From: Streptomyces sp. TSRI0107
GTDB taxonomy: Bacteria > Actinomycetota > Actinomycetes > Streptomycetales > Streptomycetaceae
Reading direction: 5' to 3'
Length of the DNA stretch: 64,000 nt
NCBI RefSeq assembly: GCF_001905845.1
Contig: NZ_LIVZ01000001.1
Span: forward strand, 248,001-312,000
The translations under genes were made by a program, and so were the position numbers. Under the pieces are notes generated by a model. The model was not told the origin of the DNA. It did no database searches and saw only the letters and a program-made list of their open reading frames with translations. Below, in pieces: positions 52,657 to 61,029 of this stretch; position 1 is the first letter of the stretch; each line of letters starts with the position of its first letter.

Positions 52657-54075
52657 ATGCGCAAGGCGCTCAGATGGCTGCTCGCGCTCACGGTGCTCAT
52701 AGGCACACTGAGCACGGCGGGGACGGCCACCGCCGTCCAGCCGGAGGCCACCGACATCAAGGACCGGCTCCTCGCCATACCGGGCATGAGTCTGATCGAG
52801 GAGAAGCCGTACCCCGGCTACCGCTTCTTCGTCCTGAACTACACCCAGCCGGTCGACCACCGCAGGCCCTCCAAGGGCACGTTCGAGCAGCGGATCACCG
52901 TGCTGCACAAGGACGTCTCCCGCCCGACGGTCTTCTACACCGGCGGCTACAACGTCTCCACGACGCCCAGCCGCCGCGAGCCGACCCAGATCGTGGACGG
53001 CAACCAGGTCTCCATGGAGTACCGCTACTTCACCCCGTCCCGGCCCAGCCCGGCCGACTGGACCAAGCTGGACATCTGGCAGGCGGCCAGCGACCAGCAC
53101 CGCATCTTCAAGGCCCTCAAGCCGCTGTACGACCGCAAGTGGCTCTCCACCGGCGGCTCGAAGGGCGGCATGACGGCGACCTACTACGAGCGCTTCTACC
53201 CCCGCGACATGGACGGCGTCGTCGCCTACGTCGCCCCCAACGACGTCGTGAACAAGGAGGACTCGGCGTACGACGAGTTCTTCGCCACCGTCGGCACCAA
53301 GGAGTGCCGCGACCGCCTGAACGGCGTCCAGCGCGAGGCACTCGTGCGCCGGGAGGCCATGGAGAAGCGGTACGCGGCGTACGCGGCCGAGAACGGCTAC
53401 ACCTTCGACACCGTGGGCAGCCTCGACAAGGCGTACGAGGCGACCGTCCTCGACTACGTCTGGGGCTTCTGGCAGTACAGCCTGCTCTCGGACTGCGACA
53501 CGATCCCCGCCGACGCGAAGAACGCGACCGACGACGAGATCTGGACCTCGATCGACACGATCGCCGGCTTCTCCTTCTACACCGACCAGGGCCTGGAGCC
53601 GTACACGCCGTACTACTACCAGGCGGGCACCCAGCTCGGCGCGCCCACCATCCGGTTCCCGCACATCGAGAAGAAGTACATCCGCTACGGCTACCTGCCG
53701 CCGCGCCACTACGTCCCCCGGGACATCGAGATGACGTTCCAGCCGGGCGCGATGCGTGACGTGGACACCTGGGTCCGCCACAACGCCACCCGGATGCTCT
53801 ACGTCTACGGCGAGAACGACCCGTGGGGCGCGGAGCCGTTCCGCCTCGGCAAGGGCGCACGCGACTCGTACGTCTTCACGGCCCCGGGCGCCAACCACGG
53901 CGCGCGTGTGGCGGGCCTGGTGGACGACGAGAAGGCCCTCGCCACGGCCAAGATCCTGGAGTGGGCGGGCGTGGCCTCCGCCACGGTCCAGGCCGACCCG
54001 TCCGCGGCGAAGCCGCTGGCGAAGTTCGACGCGAAGCTGGACAAGCGGGGCGTGGAGCGCACACTGCGTCCGTGA
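52657..54075 (+). CDS. Secreted tripeptidyl aminopeptidase, peptidase family S37
   Basis: A 472-residue exported serine peptidase of the PS-10/Streptomyces S37 type that removes N-terminal tripeptides. A signal peptide spans about 1-27. The alpha/beta-hydrolase nucleophile is Ser168 in STGGSKGGMTATYYERFYP; Asp and His partners are in YGENDPWGAEPFRLG and GANHGARVAG. In Streptomyces such enzymes are secreted with substrate mycelium-related proteolysis and have been linked to transglutaminase processing in S. mobaraensis. An upstream GGGGAGGG gives the start. Confidence 0.93.
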   Translation: MRKALRWLLALTVLIGTLSTAGTATAVQPEATDIKDRLLAIPGMSLIEEKPYPGYRFFVLNYTQPVDHRRPSKGTFEQRITVLHKDVSRPTVFYTGGYNVSTTPSRREPTQIVDGNQVSMEYRYFTPSRPSPADWTKLDIWQAASDQHRIFKALKPLYDRKWLSTGGSKGGMTATYYERFYPRDMDGVVAYVAPNDVVNKEDSAYDEFFATVGTKECRDRLNGVQREALVRREAMEKRYAAYAAENGYTFDTVGSLDKAYEATVLDYVWGFWQYSLLSDCDTIPADAKNATDDEIWTSIDTIAGFSFYTDQGLEPYTPYYYQAGTQLGAPTIRFPHIEKKYIRYGYLPPRHYVPRDIEMTFQPGAMRDVDTWVRHNATRMLYVYGENDPWGAEPFRLGKGARDSYVFTAPGANHGARVAGLVDDEKALATAKILEWAGVASATVQADPSAAKPLAKFDAKLDKRGVERTLRP

Positions 54076-54086
54076 CCCCTTCCGCC

Positions 54087-54120
54087 GCGCCCGTCCCCGG
54101 TGGCTACAGGGGGCGGGCGC
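54087..54120. terminator. Bidirectional terminator hairpin
   Basis: GCGCCCGTCCCC pairs with GGGGGCGGGCGC (one G-U wobble; loop about 10 bases) between the convergent genes ending at 54075 and 54104. Confidence 0.6.
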
Positions 54121-54745
54121 AGCCCACCGGGTTCTCGCCGCCCAGCTGGACGTACAGCGCGGTGGGCGTGGGGCAGTCGGTGCGTCTGGCGACCGCCTCC
54201 GACACCCGGTACTCGGGCGGGCGTTCGCCCTCGCCGTCGCAGCGGGTCTCACGGACCTCGCCGTCGCCGGAGCCGTAGACGCAGTCGCCGACGATGGTGC
54301 GCGGGCCGCCCCCGCCGCCCGGGTCGCCGGGGTGCGGGGGCTGGAGGGAGCGCATACAGGCGTAGCCGCGCGGGATCGCGCCGTCGCCGTCCTCGTCGGA
54401 GGACGGGCGCTGCTCGCTGATGTGCAGCACGAAGTCGGTGGTCGCGGGGCACAGCGGCCCGGCGTCCGCCCTGCCGTCGTGCCGGGCGACGACCCGTGCC
54501 GCCGCCCGCTCGCTGCCGCAGGACACCTCGGTGAGGCCGGCCGTCCCGAACGAACTGCACTCGTCGACGCCGAGGAACTCCGCCCCGTAGCCCGACGGCC
54601 GCGCCTCGGCCGCCGGTACGGTCGCGCTGGGCGGCGGGACGCCACCGCCGCCGTCGTCCTCCCCGCCCGGCGGGCCCTGACAGGCCGCCAGCAGGGTCAC
54701 GAGCAGCCCCAGCGCGGCACCCCGCACCACACGTCTCCCGCCCAT
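54104..54745 (-). CDS. Putative lipoprotein of unknown function
   Basis: A 213-residue exported protein with a lipobox LLAAC after a basic-hydrophobic N-terminus, a Pro/Gly/Asp linker, and a Cys-rich soluble domain (VDECSSFGTAGLTEVSC, GYACMRS, IVGDCVYG, TRCDGEG, RRTDCPT, VGCARPL). The even number and spacing of Cys suggest several disulphides in a small surface domain. No known family is recognised. ATG 54745 follows GGGGGA by six bases; ATG 54751 is too close to that site. Confidence 0.72.
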   Translation of the reverse strand: MGGRRVVRGAALGLLVTLLAACQGPPGGEDDGGGGVPPPSATVPAAEARPSGYGAEFLGVDECSSFGTAGLTEVSCGSERAAARVVARHDGRADAGPLCPATTDFVLHISEQRPSSDEDGDGAIPRGYACMRSLQPPHPGDPGGGGGPRTIVGDCVYGSGDGEVRETRCDGEGERPPEYRVSEAVARRTDCPTPTALYVQLGGENPVGCARPL

Positions 54746-54854
54746 GCCCATTCCCCCACCCCCGCCCAGCGTGACCCGCCGCGGCGGGCACACGCCAGAC
54801 TCGCCGGGTGCTTTGCGTCACTTGGGGGTGGTGCGCCGGGTGTGTGACGTAGGG

Positions 54855-56672
54855 CTAGTACGTCAGGCCGTGCCCGAGGGGGTACAGCACCCGCGTCGGA
54901 TCGTCGGCCCGCTGCACCGGCACCGGCAGCTTCCCGCGCGGTGTCACCGTCCCGGCGATCGTCCGGGCGGCGGCGCGCACCTCGACGTCCGTCCAGGAGT
55001 AGGTCGCCAGATACGCCCGTACGCCCGGCAGGTGGGCGATGTCGTACGGGTTGCGGATCGCCACCGCCACCACCGGCCGGCCCGTCGCCAGCAGCCTTTC
55101 GACCAGGGTCTTCTGAGTGCTGGCGGCCGTGACGTTGTACGTCGCCACCACCACCGCGTCCGCGTCCCCGGCCGCCGCGACGGCCCGCTCGACGACCGCG
55201 GCGGACGGGGCGGTGCCCGTGGACAGCGCGGTCGCGGTGAAGCCCAGTTCCGTCAGGGCCACCGCGAGGACGCCGGTCGGGGGACCGGTGGTGCCGGACG
55301 GGGAGGCCGGGTCGGCGCCGACGACCAGCAGGCGCGGGGTCTTCGCCGGGGACAGCGGCAGCAGTGCGCCCTCGTTCGCCAGCAGGGTGGTGGTGTGCTC
55401 GGCGATCCGGTCGGCCGCCGCGAGATGGACGGGCGTCCCCACGGTGCGGTCGACGCGGTCCGTGTCGGTCCACGGATCGTCCAGGAGCCCCAGCCTGGCC
55501 TTCAGGCGGAGCACCCGCAGGATCGATTCCTCCAGGCGTTCCTCCGTCAGTTCCCCGTCCTGGACGGCCTTCAGCACCGCGTTCCACGCCAGGTCCAGCC
55601 TGGGCGCGTTCAGCAGCTGGTCCACGCCCGCCTTCAGCGCCAGTACCGGCACCCGTTCGTCGCCGTACTTCTGCCGTACGCCCGCCATGTCGAGCGAGTC
55701 GGTCACGACGACCCCGTCGTAGCCGAGCTGTTCGCGCAGGATGCCGGTGAGGACGGGACGGGAGAGGGTGGCCGGGTCGCCGGAGTCGTCGAGGGCCGGG
55801 AACAGGATGTGCGCGGTCATGATCGAGTCGATGCCGGCCTCGATCGCGGCGCGGAACGACGGCGCGTCCAGCGTCTCCCACTGCTCGCGGGTGTGCTTGA
55901 TGACCGGGAAGCCGTAGTGGCTGTCGGTCTCGGTGTCGCCGTGCCCGGGGAAGTGCTTGGCGGTCGCCGCGACCCCCGACCGCTGGTAGCCGGCGACCTC
56001 CGCCGCGACCAGCCTCGCCACCGCCCGCGGGTCGGCGCCGAAGGAGCGCACGCCGATGACGGGGTTGGCGGGGTTGACGTTCACGTCGGCGACGGGGGAG
56101 TAGTCCTGCCGTACGCCCATCGCGCGCAGCTCCTTGCCCGCGATCCGGCCGAGGGTGCGGGCGTCGGTGCGGGAGCCGCCGGCCCCGATGGCCATGGCGC
56201 CCGGGAAGAGCGTGGCGGGCTTGCCGATGCGGGCGACGATGCCGTGCTCCTGGTCGGTGGAGATCAGCAGGGGCAGGCGGTGCGGCAGGGCCAGCGAGGC
56301 GCGCTGGAGACCGTTGGAGAGGTCGGCGATCTGGCGCGGGTCGCGGGTGTTGTGCGCCCAGGCGAAGTAGATGACGCCGCCCAGCCGGTATCTGGCGACC
56401 AGTTCGGCGGCGGTGCGGACGCCGAACTCCCTGAGGTTGGCGTCGATGTCGGCCTGGTCGGGGGCGGTGGCGGAGTGGCCGTAGGCCCGGGAGACGAAGA
56501 GCTGGCCGACCTTCTCCTCGAGTGTCATCCGGGAGATCAGGCGGCGCAGCTTGCGGTCGCCGACCGCGTGGGCGGGGCTCGCGACCGTGAGGGCCGCGGT
56601 GACGCCGGCGCCGGCGGCGAGGACCGTGCGTCTGGAGGGTTTCGCGGTGTTTCCTGTGCTGGTGTCGTGCAC
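54855..56672 (-). CDS. Tat-exported GH3 beta-N-acetylglucosaminidase (NagZ-type)
   Basis: A 605-residue exported enzyme. A twin-arginine signal is visible (SRRTVLAAGAG, Arg14-Arg15). The barrel ends with the NagZ-specific loop AKHFPGHGDTETDSH (Asp250/His252 acid dyad) and nucleophile Asp325 in VVVTDSLDMAG, which distinguishes NagZ-like GlcNAcases from beta-glucosidases. A C-terminal alpha/beta domain completes the length. GTG 56672 follows AAGGAG. An inverted repeat GAAACTTCC/GGAAGTTTC lies upstream. It should act on cell-wall or chitin fragments and complements the GH20 enzyme elsewhere in the window. Confidence 0.93.
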   Translation of the reverse strand: MHDTSTGNTAKPSRRTVLAAGAGVTAALTVASPAHAVGDRKLRRLISRMTLEEKVGQLFVSRAYGHSATAPDQADIDANLREFGVRTAAELVARYRLGGVIYFAWAHNTRDPRQIADLSNGLQRASLALPHRLPLLISTDQEHGIVARIGKPATLFPGAMAIGAGGSRTDARTLGRIAGKELRAMGVRQDYSPVADVNVNPANPVIGVRSFGADPRAVARLVAAEVAGYQRSGVAATAKHFPGHGDTETDSHYGFPVIKHTREQWETLDAPSFRAAIEAGIDSIMTAHILFPALDDSGDPATLSRPVLTGILREQLGYDGVVVTDSLDMAGVRQKYGDERVPVLALKAGVDQLLNAPRLDLAWNAVLKAVQDGELTEERLEESILRVLRLKARLGLLDDPWTDTDRVDRTVGTPVHLAAADRIAEHTTTLLANEGALLPLSPAKTPRLLVVGADPASPSGTTGPPTGVLAVALTELGFTATALSTGTAPSAAVVERAVAAAGDADAVVVATYNVTAASTQKTLVERLLATGRPVVAVAIRNPYDIAHLPGVRAYLATYSWTDVEVRAAARTIAGTVTPRGKLPVPVQRADDPTRVLYPLGHGLTY

Positions 56673-56703
56673 GTGCGCTCCTTCCGGAGGAGGTCCGCTG
56701 AAG

Positions 56704-56740
56704 GAAACTTCCGAGGGGTCACCAATATCCGGGAAGTTTC
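56704..56740. promoter_or_regulatory. Inverted repeat upstream of the GH3 gene
   Basis: GAAACTTCC (56704-56712) and GGAAGTTTC (56732-56740) are 19 bases apart, 32 bases before the start at 56672. It may be an operator for a ROK- or LacI-type repressor. Confidence 0.5.
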
Positions 56741-56776
56741 TGCCAGTCAAGGGAACGCACAGTACCCAGGGTGGGG

Positions 56777-56817
56777 GCCGCCATCGGCGCATTGGAGGGG
56801 GGCGCGCCGATGGCGGC
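56777..56817. other. Stable intergenic inverted repeat
   Basis: A 14-bp perfect stem (GCCGCCATCGGCGC with GCGCCGATGGCGGC) with a 13-base loop lies in the 391-bp divergent space between the GH3 and EPSP-synthase-like genes. There is no gene beside it that needs a terminator; the rest of 56741-57063 holds no recognisable gene. Confidence 0.6.
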
Positions 56818-57063
56818 ATGCTGCCGGCCGCGGTACGGCGGAGAGGGTGGTCAGCGTTCGCAGCCAGCAGCGAGGCCGACACCGCACCACGGTGACTCTC
56901 CGGCAGTCCGGCGGTTGGACGCGGCCGGCTCGGGGCGGGTTCCCGGCCCGCCCCGCTCCGGGCGAAATCGGTGCCGGTGTGCCCCACGGGACGGCTGCGC
57001 CGCCGCCGGTCCATCCCGTGGACGCTCCGGCGCGCGAGGGGGCCGTCGGCAGATCATGAGGGC

Positions 57064-58305
57064 ATGCCCGTAGTCGACATCCCCGGTTCCAAGTCCATCA
57101 CCGCCCGCGCCCTCTTCCTCGCGGCGGCGGCCGACGGCGTCACCACCCTGGTACGGCCGCTGCGGTCCGACGACACCGAGGGCTTCGCCGAGGGCCTGGC
57201 ACGGCTCGGCTACCGGGTCGGCCGCACCCCGGACACCTGGCAGGTCGACGGCCGCCCCGAGGGCCCCGCGAAGCCGGAGGCCGACGTCTACTGCCGGGAC
57301 GGCGCGACCACGGCCCGCTTCCTGCCCGCCCTCGCCGCCGCCGGCCACGGCACCTACCGCTTCGACGCCTCCCCGCAGATGCGCCGCCGCCCCCTGCTGC
57401 CGCTCACCAGGGCCCTGCGCGACCTGGGCGTCAAGCTGCGGCACGAGGAGCAGGAGGGCCACCATCCGCTGACCGTCGAGGCGGCCGGAGTGGAGGGCGG
57501 CGAGGTCACCCTGGACGCGGGGCTGTCCTCGCAGTACCTGACCGCGCTGCTCCTGCTGGGCCCGCTCACCCGCAAGGGCCTGCGCGTCACCGTCACCGAC
57601 CTGGTCTCGGTGCCGTACGTCGAGATCACGATCGCGATGATGCGCGCCTTCGGCGTGGAGGTACGGCGGGAGGGGGACACCTTCGTCGTCCCGCCCGGCG
57701 GCTACCGCGCCACCACCTACGCGATCGAACCGGACGCCTCCACCGCCAGCTACTTCTTCGCCACCGCCGCGCTCACCGGCACCGAGGTCACCGTCCCCGG
57801 CCTCGGCGAGGGCGCGCTCCAGGGCGACCTGGCCTTCGTGGACGTGCTGCGCCGCATGGGCGCGCACGTGGACGTCGGCGCCGACCGGACGACCGTGCGC
57901 GGCACCGGCGAACTGCGCGGCCTCACCGTCAACATGCGGGACATCTCCGACACCATGCCGACCCTCGCGGCGATCGCCCCGTACGCCTCCGGGCCGGTGC
58001 GCATCGAGGACGTCGCCAACACCCGCGTCAAGGAGTGCGACCGTCTGGAGGCCTGCGCGGAGAACCTGCGGCGGCTCGGCGTACCGGTCGGGACGGGCCC
58101 CGACTGGATCGAGATCCACCCCGCGGCACCCGCGCACGACGTGGACGTCAAGTCCTACGGCGACCACCGCATCGTCATGTCCTTCGCGGTGGCCGGCCTG
58201 CGCGCGCCGGGCATCTCCTTCGACGACCCGGGGTGCGTACGCAAGACCTTCCCCGGCTTCCACGAGGAGTTCGCGAAGCTGCGCGCGGCCGTCGGCATCG
58301 GCTGA
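57064..58305 (+). CDS. aroA: EPSP synthase-like enolpyruvyl transferase
   Basis: A 413-residue member of the AroA/MurA fold joining PEP to shikimate-3-phosphate. Seen are the PGSKSITARALFLAA loop at the N-terminus, DAGLSSQYLTALLLL, RVKECDRLEACAENL and YGDHRIVMSFAVAGL. In the PEP-binding loop it has CRDGATTARFLPAL where canonical enzymes carry a NAGTAxRPL-type loop, and the N-terminus starts directly at the first strand. It looks like a secondary paralogue, because Streptomyces usually carry aroA elsewhere. Whether it makes EPSP or serves another pathway is open. ATG 57064 follows GAGGGC. Confidence 0.8.
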   Translation: MPVVDIPGSKSITARALFLAAAADGVTTLVRPLRSDDTEGFAEGLARLGYRVGRTPDTWQVDGRPEGPAKPEADVYCRDGATTARFLPALAAAGHGTYRFDASPQMRRRPLLPLTRALRDLGVKLRHEEQEGHHPLTVEAAGVEGGEVTLDAGLSSQYLTALLLLGPLTRKGLRVTVTDLVSVPYVEITIAMMRAFGVEVRREGDTFVVPPGGYRATTYAIEPDASTASYFFATAALTGTEVTVPGLGEGALQGDLAFVDVLRRMGAHVDVGADRTTVRGTGELRGLTVNMRDISDTMPTLAAIAPYASGPVRIEDVANTRVKECDRLEACAENLRRLGVPVGTGPDWIEIHPAAPAHDVDVKSYGDHRIVMSFAVAGLRAPGISFDDPGCVRKTFPGFHEEFAKLRAAVGIG

Positions 58306-58337
58306 CCGCGCGGCTCACGCCGGTGCGCCGGGCGACC

Positions 58338-58393
58338 CGGTCACGCCCAGCCGGTCACGCCCAGCCGGTCACGCCCAGCCGGTCACGCCGAGT
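58338..58393. repeat. 14-bp tandem repeat between convergent genes
   Basis: Three full copies of CGGTCACGCCCAGC and a partial fourth, ending inside the sugar-isomerase gene. Each unit carries the inverse of its GCG-TGA end. Confidence 0.85.
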
Positions 58394-59186
58394 CGTGGAG
58401 CAGCCGGTCCAGATGGTCACGGCCCCCGTCCAGCAGCTCGGGCAGCGGGGCCGCGGACTCGTACCAGCGCTTCTCGTACTCCCAGCACAGCCAGCCGTCC
58501 CAGCCGTGCCGCGACAGCACCTCCACGCACTCGGCGAGCGGCAGCACGCCCGCGCCGAGCGGGAGCGGGGTCGTGTCGTCGGCGGAGGCGATGTCCTTCA
58601 CCTGGACATAGCCGAGGTGCGGGGCGAGCGCCGCGTACGTCTCCGAGGGCTGCTCGCCGCCCAGCCAGGTGTGCATCACATCCCACAGGGCGCCCACGTG
58701 CCGGTGCCCGACCGGTCCGAGGATCCGGATCGCGTCGGCGCCGGTGCGGTGCGAGTCATGGGTCTCCAGCAGGATCCGCACACCCGAGTCGGCGGCCCAC
58801 TCGGCGGCGACACCCAGGCGGCGGGCGGCCGCCGCGTCGGCCTCCTGCGGCGGCTGGCCCAGCAGGTCCGCGCCGGGGAACACCCGGACGTACGGGGCGC
58901 CCAGATCGCGGGCCAGGTCCAGCAGCCCGCGGATCTCCGCCAGCACCGGCTCGTCGTCACCCGGCGCCGCCACACGCGCGTACCCGGCGAGGCCGAGCAG
59001 CCGGACGCCGGACGCCTTGAACTCGGCGGCGACGTCGGCGCGTTCGCCCGGTCCGATGCCGGGATGCACCGGTTCCTCGCGGTGCGCGCGCAACTCGACC
59101 CCGTGATAGCCGTGCGCGGTCGCGAGGCGCAGTACGTCGGGGAGGGGGAGACCGGGGACGCCGAGAGTGGAGAACGCCAGTTTCAT
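58383..59186 (-). CDS. Sugar phosphate isomerase/epimerase (xylose-isomerase-like TIM barrel)
   Basis: A 267-residue AP_endonuclease_2 fold protein. Metal-ligand-type residues occur at ILLETHDSHRTGAD, ALWDVMHTWLGG and YVQVKD, followed by GWLCWEYEKRW, the order usual for hydroxypyruvate or sugar isomerases. ATG 59186 is the first in frame with family similarity; the open frame extends to 59489 as overlap with the next gene. It is convergent with the EPSP-synthase-like gene. The substrate is not known. Its TGA lies inside the 14-bp tandem repeat. Confidence 0.87.
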   Translation of the reverse strand: MKLAFSTLGVPGLPLPDVLRLATAHGYHGVELRAHREEPVHPGIGPGERADVAAEFKASGVRLLGLAGYARVAAPGDDEPVLAEIRGLLDLARDLGAPYVRVFPGADLLGQPPQEADAAAARRLGVAAEWAADSGVRILLETHDSHRTGADAIRILGPVGHRHVGALWDVMHTWLGGEQPSETYAALAPHLGYVQVKDIASADDTTPLPLGAGVLPLAECVEVLSRHGWDGWLCWEYEKRWYESAAPLPELLDGGRDHLDRLLHDSA

Positions 59187-59217
59187 ACTCAGCGACCCTA
59201 CTCGCCCCTCCGCCGCG

Positions 59218-60159
59218 TCACTCCGCTGCCGCGCGCAGATCCAGCCGCCAGTCCTGCCCGACGAGATCCGCGCCGAAGGAGCGGTGCGGCTTCTCGGAGA
59301 CCAGCGTGAAACCGTGCCGCAGGTAGATCCGCCGGGCCGCCGCCAGGACGTCGTTCGTCCACAGCACCAGCTCCCGGTACCCGACCCCGCGCGCGAACTC
59401 GACGACCGCCGTGACCAGCCGGTCCCCGATGCCGAGGCCGCGCGCCTCCGGTTCGACGAGCAGCAGGCGCAGCCGGGCGGTGCCCGCACCGGACGCCTCG
59501 TCCCGTACGCACATCACGGCCCCCACCGGCGCCCCGTCCAGCTCAGCGATCCACACCCGCTCCAGATGCGGATCGTGGTCCTCGGCGAAGTCGGCGACGA
59601 TCCTCGCCACCAGCCCCTCGTAGTCGGTGTTCCAGCCGTACTCGGCGGCGTACAGCGCGGCGTTGCGCTGCACGATCCAGCCCAGGTCGCCGGGCGCGGG
59701 CGCGCGCAGCACGACGTCCTCCGGCCGGGGCGCCGACCGCTCCCCGGACAGCAGCGCACGGACGGTCCGCAGCGCCTCCGCCAGCCGTGGCCGGTCCTCC
59801 GGCGCGACCCTGTTCAGCAGCGCGCCGACCGTCTGCCGGGCCCGCTCGTCCAGCAGATCGGCGGTCTCCCGCCCCCGCGCCGTCAGCCGGATCCGCCGCC
59901 GCCGCGGATCCCGCTCCGACGGGCCGCGCTCCACCAGCCCGTCCTGCTCGAACTTGTTGAGGATGCGGGTCAGATACCCCGCGTCCAGATGCAGCTGGGT
60001 GCGCAGGTCGGCGACGTCGGTGCGGGGGGAGTGCGCCAGCTCGTACAGCACGCGGGACTCGGTGAGGGTGTACGGGGCGTACAGGTGGCGGCCGTAGTCC
60101 AGCGCGCCGATCACGTTCGTGTAGAAGCGGTTGAAGGAGCGGATGTCCTGGACGGTCAT
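59218..60159 (-). CDS. MarR regulator-GNAT acetyltransferase fusion
   Basis: A 313-residue two-domain protein. Residues about 1-140 form a MarR winged helix (YTLTESRVLYELAHSPRTDV, LHLDAGYLTRILNKFEQDGLV and the wing RDPRRRRIRLTARGRE). Residues about 150-313 form a GNAT domain with acetyl-CoA loop EPEARGLGIGDRLV and YLRHGF. The fusion is recurrent in bacteria and may link sensing of a compound to its acetylation. A perfect inverted repeat 24 bases upstream of its ATG suggests autoregulation. Confidence 0.92.
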   Translation of the reverse strand: MTVQDIRSFNRFYTNVIGALDYGRHLYAPYTLTESRVLYELAHSPRTDVADLRTQLHLDAGYLTRILNKFEQDGLVERGPSERDPRRRRIRLTARGRETADLLDERARQTVGALLNRVAPEDRPRLAEALRTVRALLSGERSAPRPEDVVLRAPAPGDLGWIVQRNAALYAAEYGWNTDYEGLVARIVADFAEDHDPHLERVWIAELDGAPVGAVMCVRDEASGAGTARLRLLLVEPEARGLGIGDRLVTAVVEFARGVGYRELVLWTNDVLAAARRIYLRHGFTLVSEKPHRSFGADLVGQDWRLDLRAAAE

Positions 60160-60182
60160 GGTCGGCCCCGATGGCGACTCGG

Positions 60183-60197
60183 TGAGTCTTTGACTCA
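60183..60197. promoter_or_regulatory. Operator-like palindrome before the MarR-GNAT gene
   Basis: TGAGTC-TTT-GACTCA is a perfect 6-3-6 inverted repeat 24 bases upstream of the ATG at 60159, typical of MarR sites. Confidence 0.65.
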
Positions 60198-60266
60198 GTC
60201 AGAGGTTCCGTCGGTGTCGAGCGTAGACCCGGGGCCGCTCCCCGTCCACGGCCGGCGGCCCGCCGG

Positions 60267-60863
60267 CTACTCGGCCGCGGCCCGCCGGTAGACGTTCACC
60301 AGCGTGCCGGTGCCGGACTTCGTCGTGGAGACCAGCTCGAACGGGAACATGCCCCCCTCGGCCGGGAAGATCGACTTGCCGCCGCCGAGCACCACGGGCA
60401 TCACGATCAGCCGCAGCTCGTCGGCGAGCCCCTCGGCGATCAGCGTGCGCGCGAGGGTCGGGCTGCCCATCACCAGCAGCCGGCCGCCGTCGCCCTCCCG
60501 CAGCTTGCGCAGCTCGGCGACCGCCTCGGAGCCGGGGATGCGGACGGAGTTGTCCCAGGTCAGGTCGGAGTCGCTGAGGGTGTCGGAGACGACGTACTTG
60601 CGGATGGAGTTCATCCGGTCGGCGAACGGGTCCCCCGCCCGCTCCGGCCACGCCGCCGCCATCGTCGCCCAGGTCCGCCGCCCGAAGAGCAGCGCCTCGG
60701 CGTCCGCGAGGGCCGCGTCGAAGGCGCCGCCGACGACCTCCGGGTCGAAGTACGGGTGCGTCCAGCCGCCGTGCGCGAAGCCGCCGTCGGTGTCCTCCTG
60801 CGGACCGCCGGGGGCCTGGACGACGCCGTCGAGGCTGATGAACTCGCTGATGACGATGTGCAT
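60267..60863 (-). CDS. Dihydrofolate reductase-fold (RibD C-terminal-like) protein
   Basis: A 198-residue NADPH-binding oxidoreductase-like protein of the YwjB/YyaP type. The fold is visible as MHIVISEFISLDGVVQAPGG, LLFGRRTWATMAAAWPE, LLVMGSPTLARTLIAEGLADEL and LIVMPVVLGGGKSIFP, the strand-loop series of the RibD C-terminal domain. The physiological substrate is not known for this subfamily; it is not the folate DHFR. ATG 60863 follows GGGAGA by seven bases. It shares a promoter region with the divergent glyoxalase-fold gene. Confidence 0.9.
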   Translation of the reverse strand: MHIVISEFISLDGVVQAPGGPQEDTDGGFAHGGWTHPYFDPEVVGGAFDAALADAEALLFGRRTWATMAAAWPERAGDPFADRMNSIRKYVVSDTLSDSDLTWDNSVRIPGSEAVAELRKLREGDGGRLLVMGSPTLARTLIAEGLADELRLIVMPVVLGGGKSIFPAEGGMFPFELVSTTKSGTGTLVNVYRRAAAE

Positions 60864-61001
60864 GGTGGTGTCTCCCGGGGCGGCTGACGTGCTGTCGGAG
60901 GTAAGACGGCCGACGGGGCCGAAAGTAATCGCCCGAGAGGAAGAAATCCTGAGACCGGCCAACTCTGCCTCTCGTCCGCACAGGGGAAACGCGATACGCG
61001 C

Positions 61002-61019
61002 CTAGTCAAACTTGACTAG
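61002..61019. promoter_or_regulatory. Palindromic operator overlapping the glyoxalase-fold promoter
   Basis: CTAGTCAAACTTGACTAG is an 8-2-8 perfect inverted repeat. It overlaps the probable -10 TAGACT (61017-61022). Its AGTC/GACT core resembles the MarR-GNAT palindrome at 60183. Confidence 0.65.
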
Positions 61020-61029
61020 ACTGCCCGGC

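Noticed and set aside
56971..57063. N-terminal extension of the EPSP-synthase-like protein
   Set aside because: The extension is Arg/Pro-rich, unlike the family, and a ribosome site precedes the ATG at 57064.
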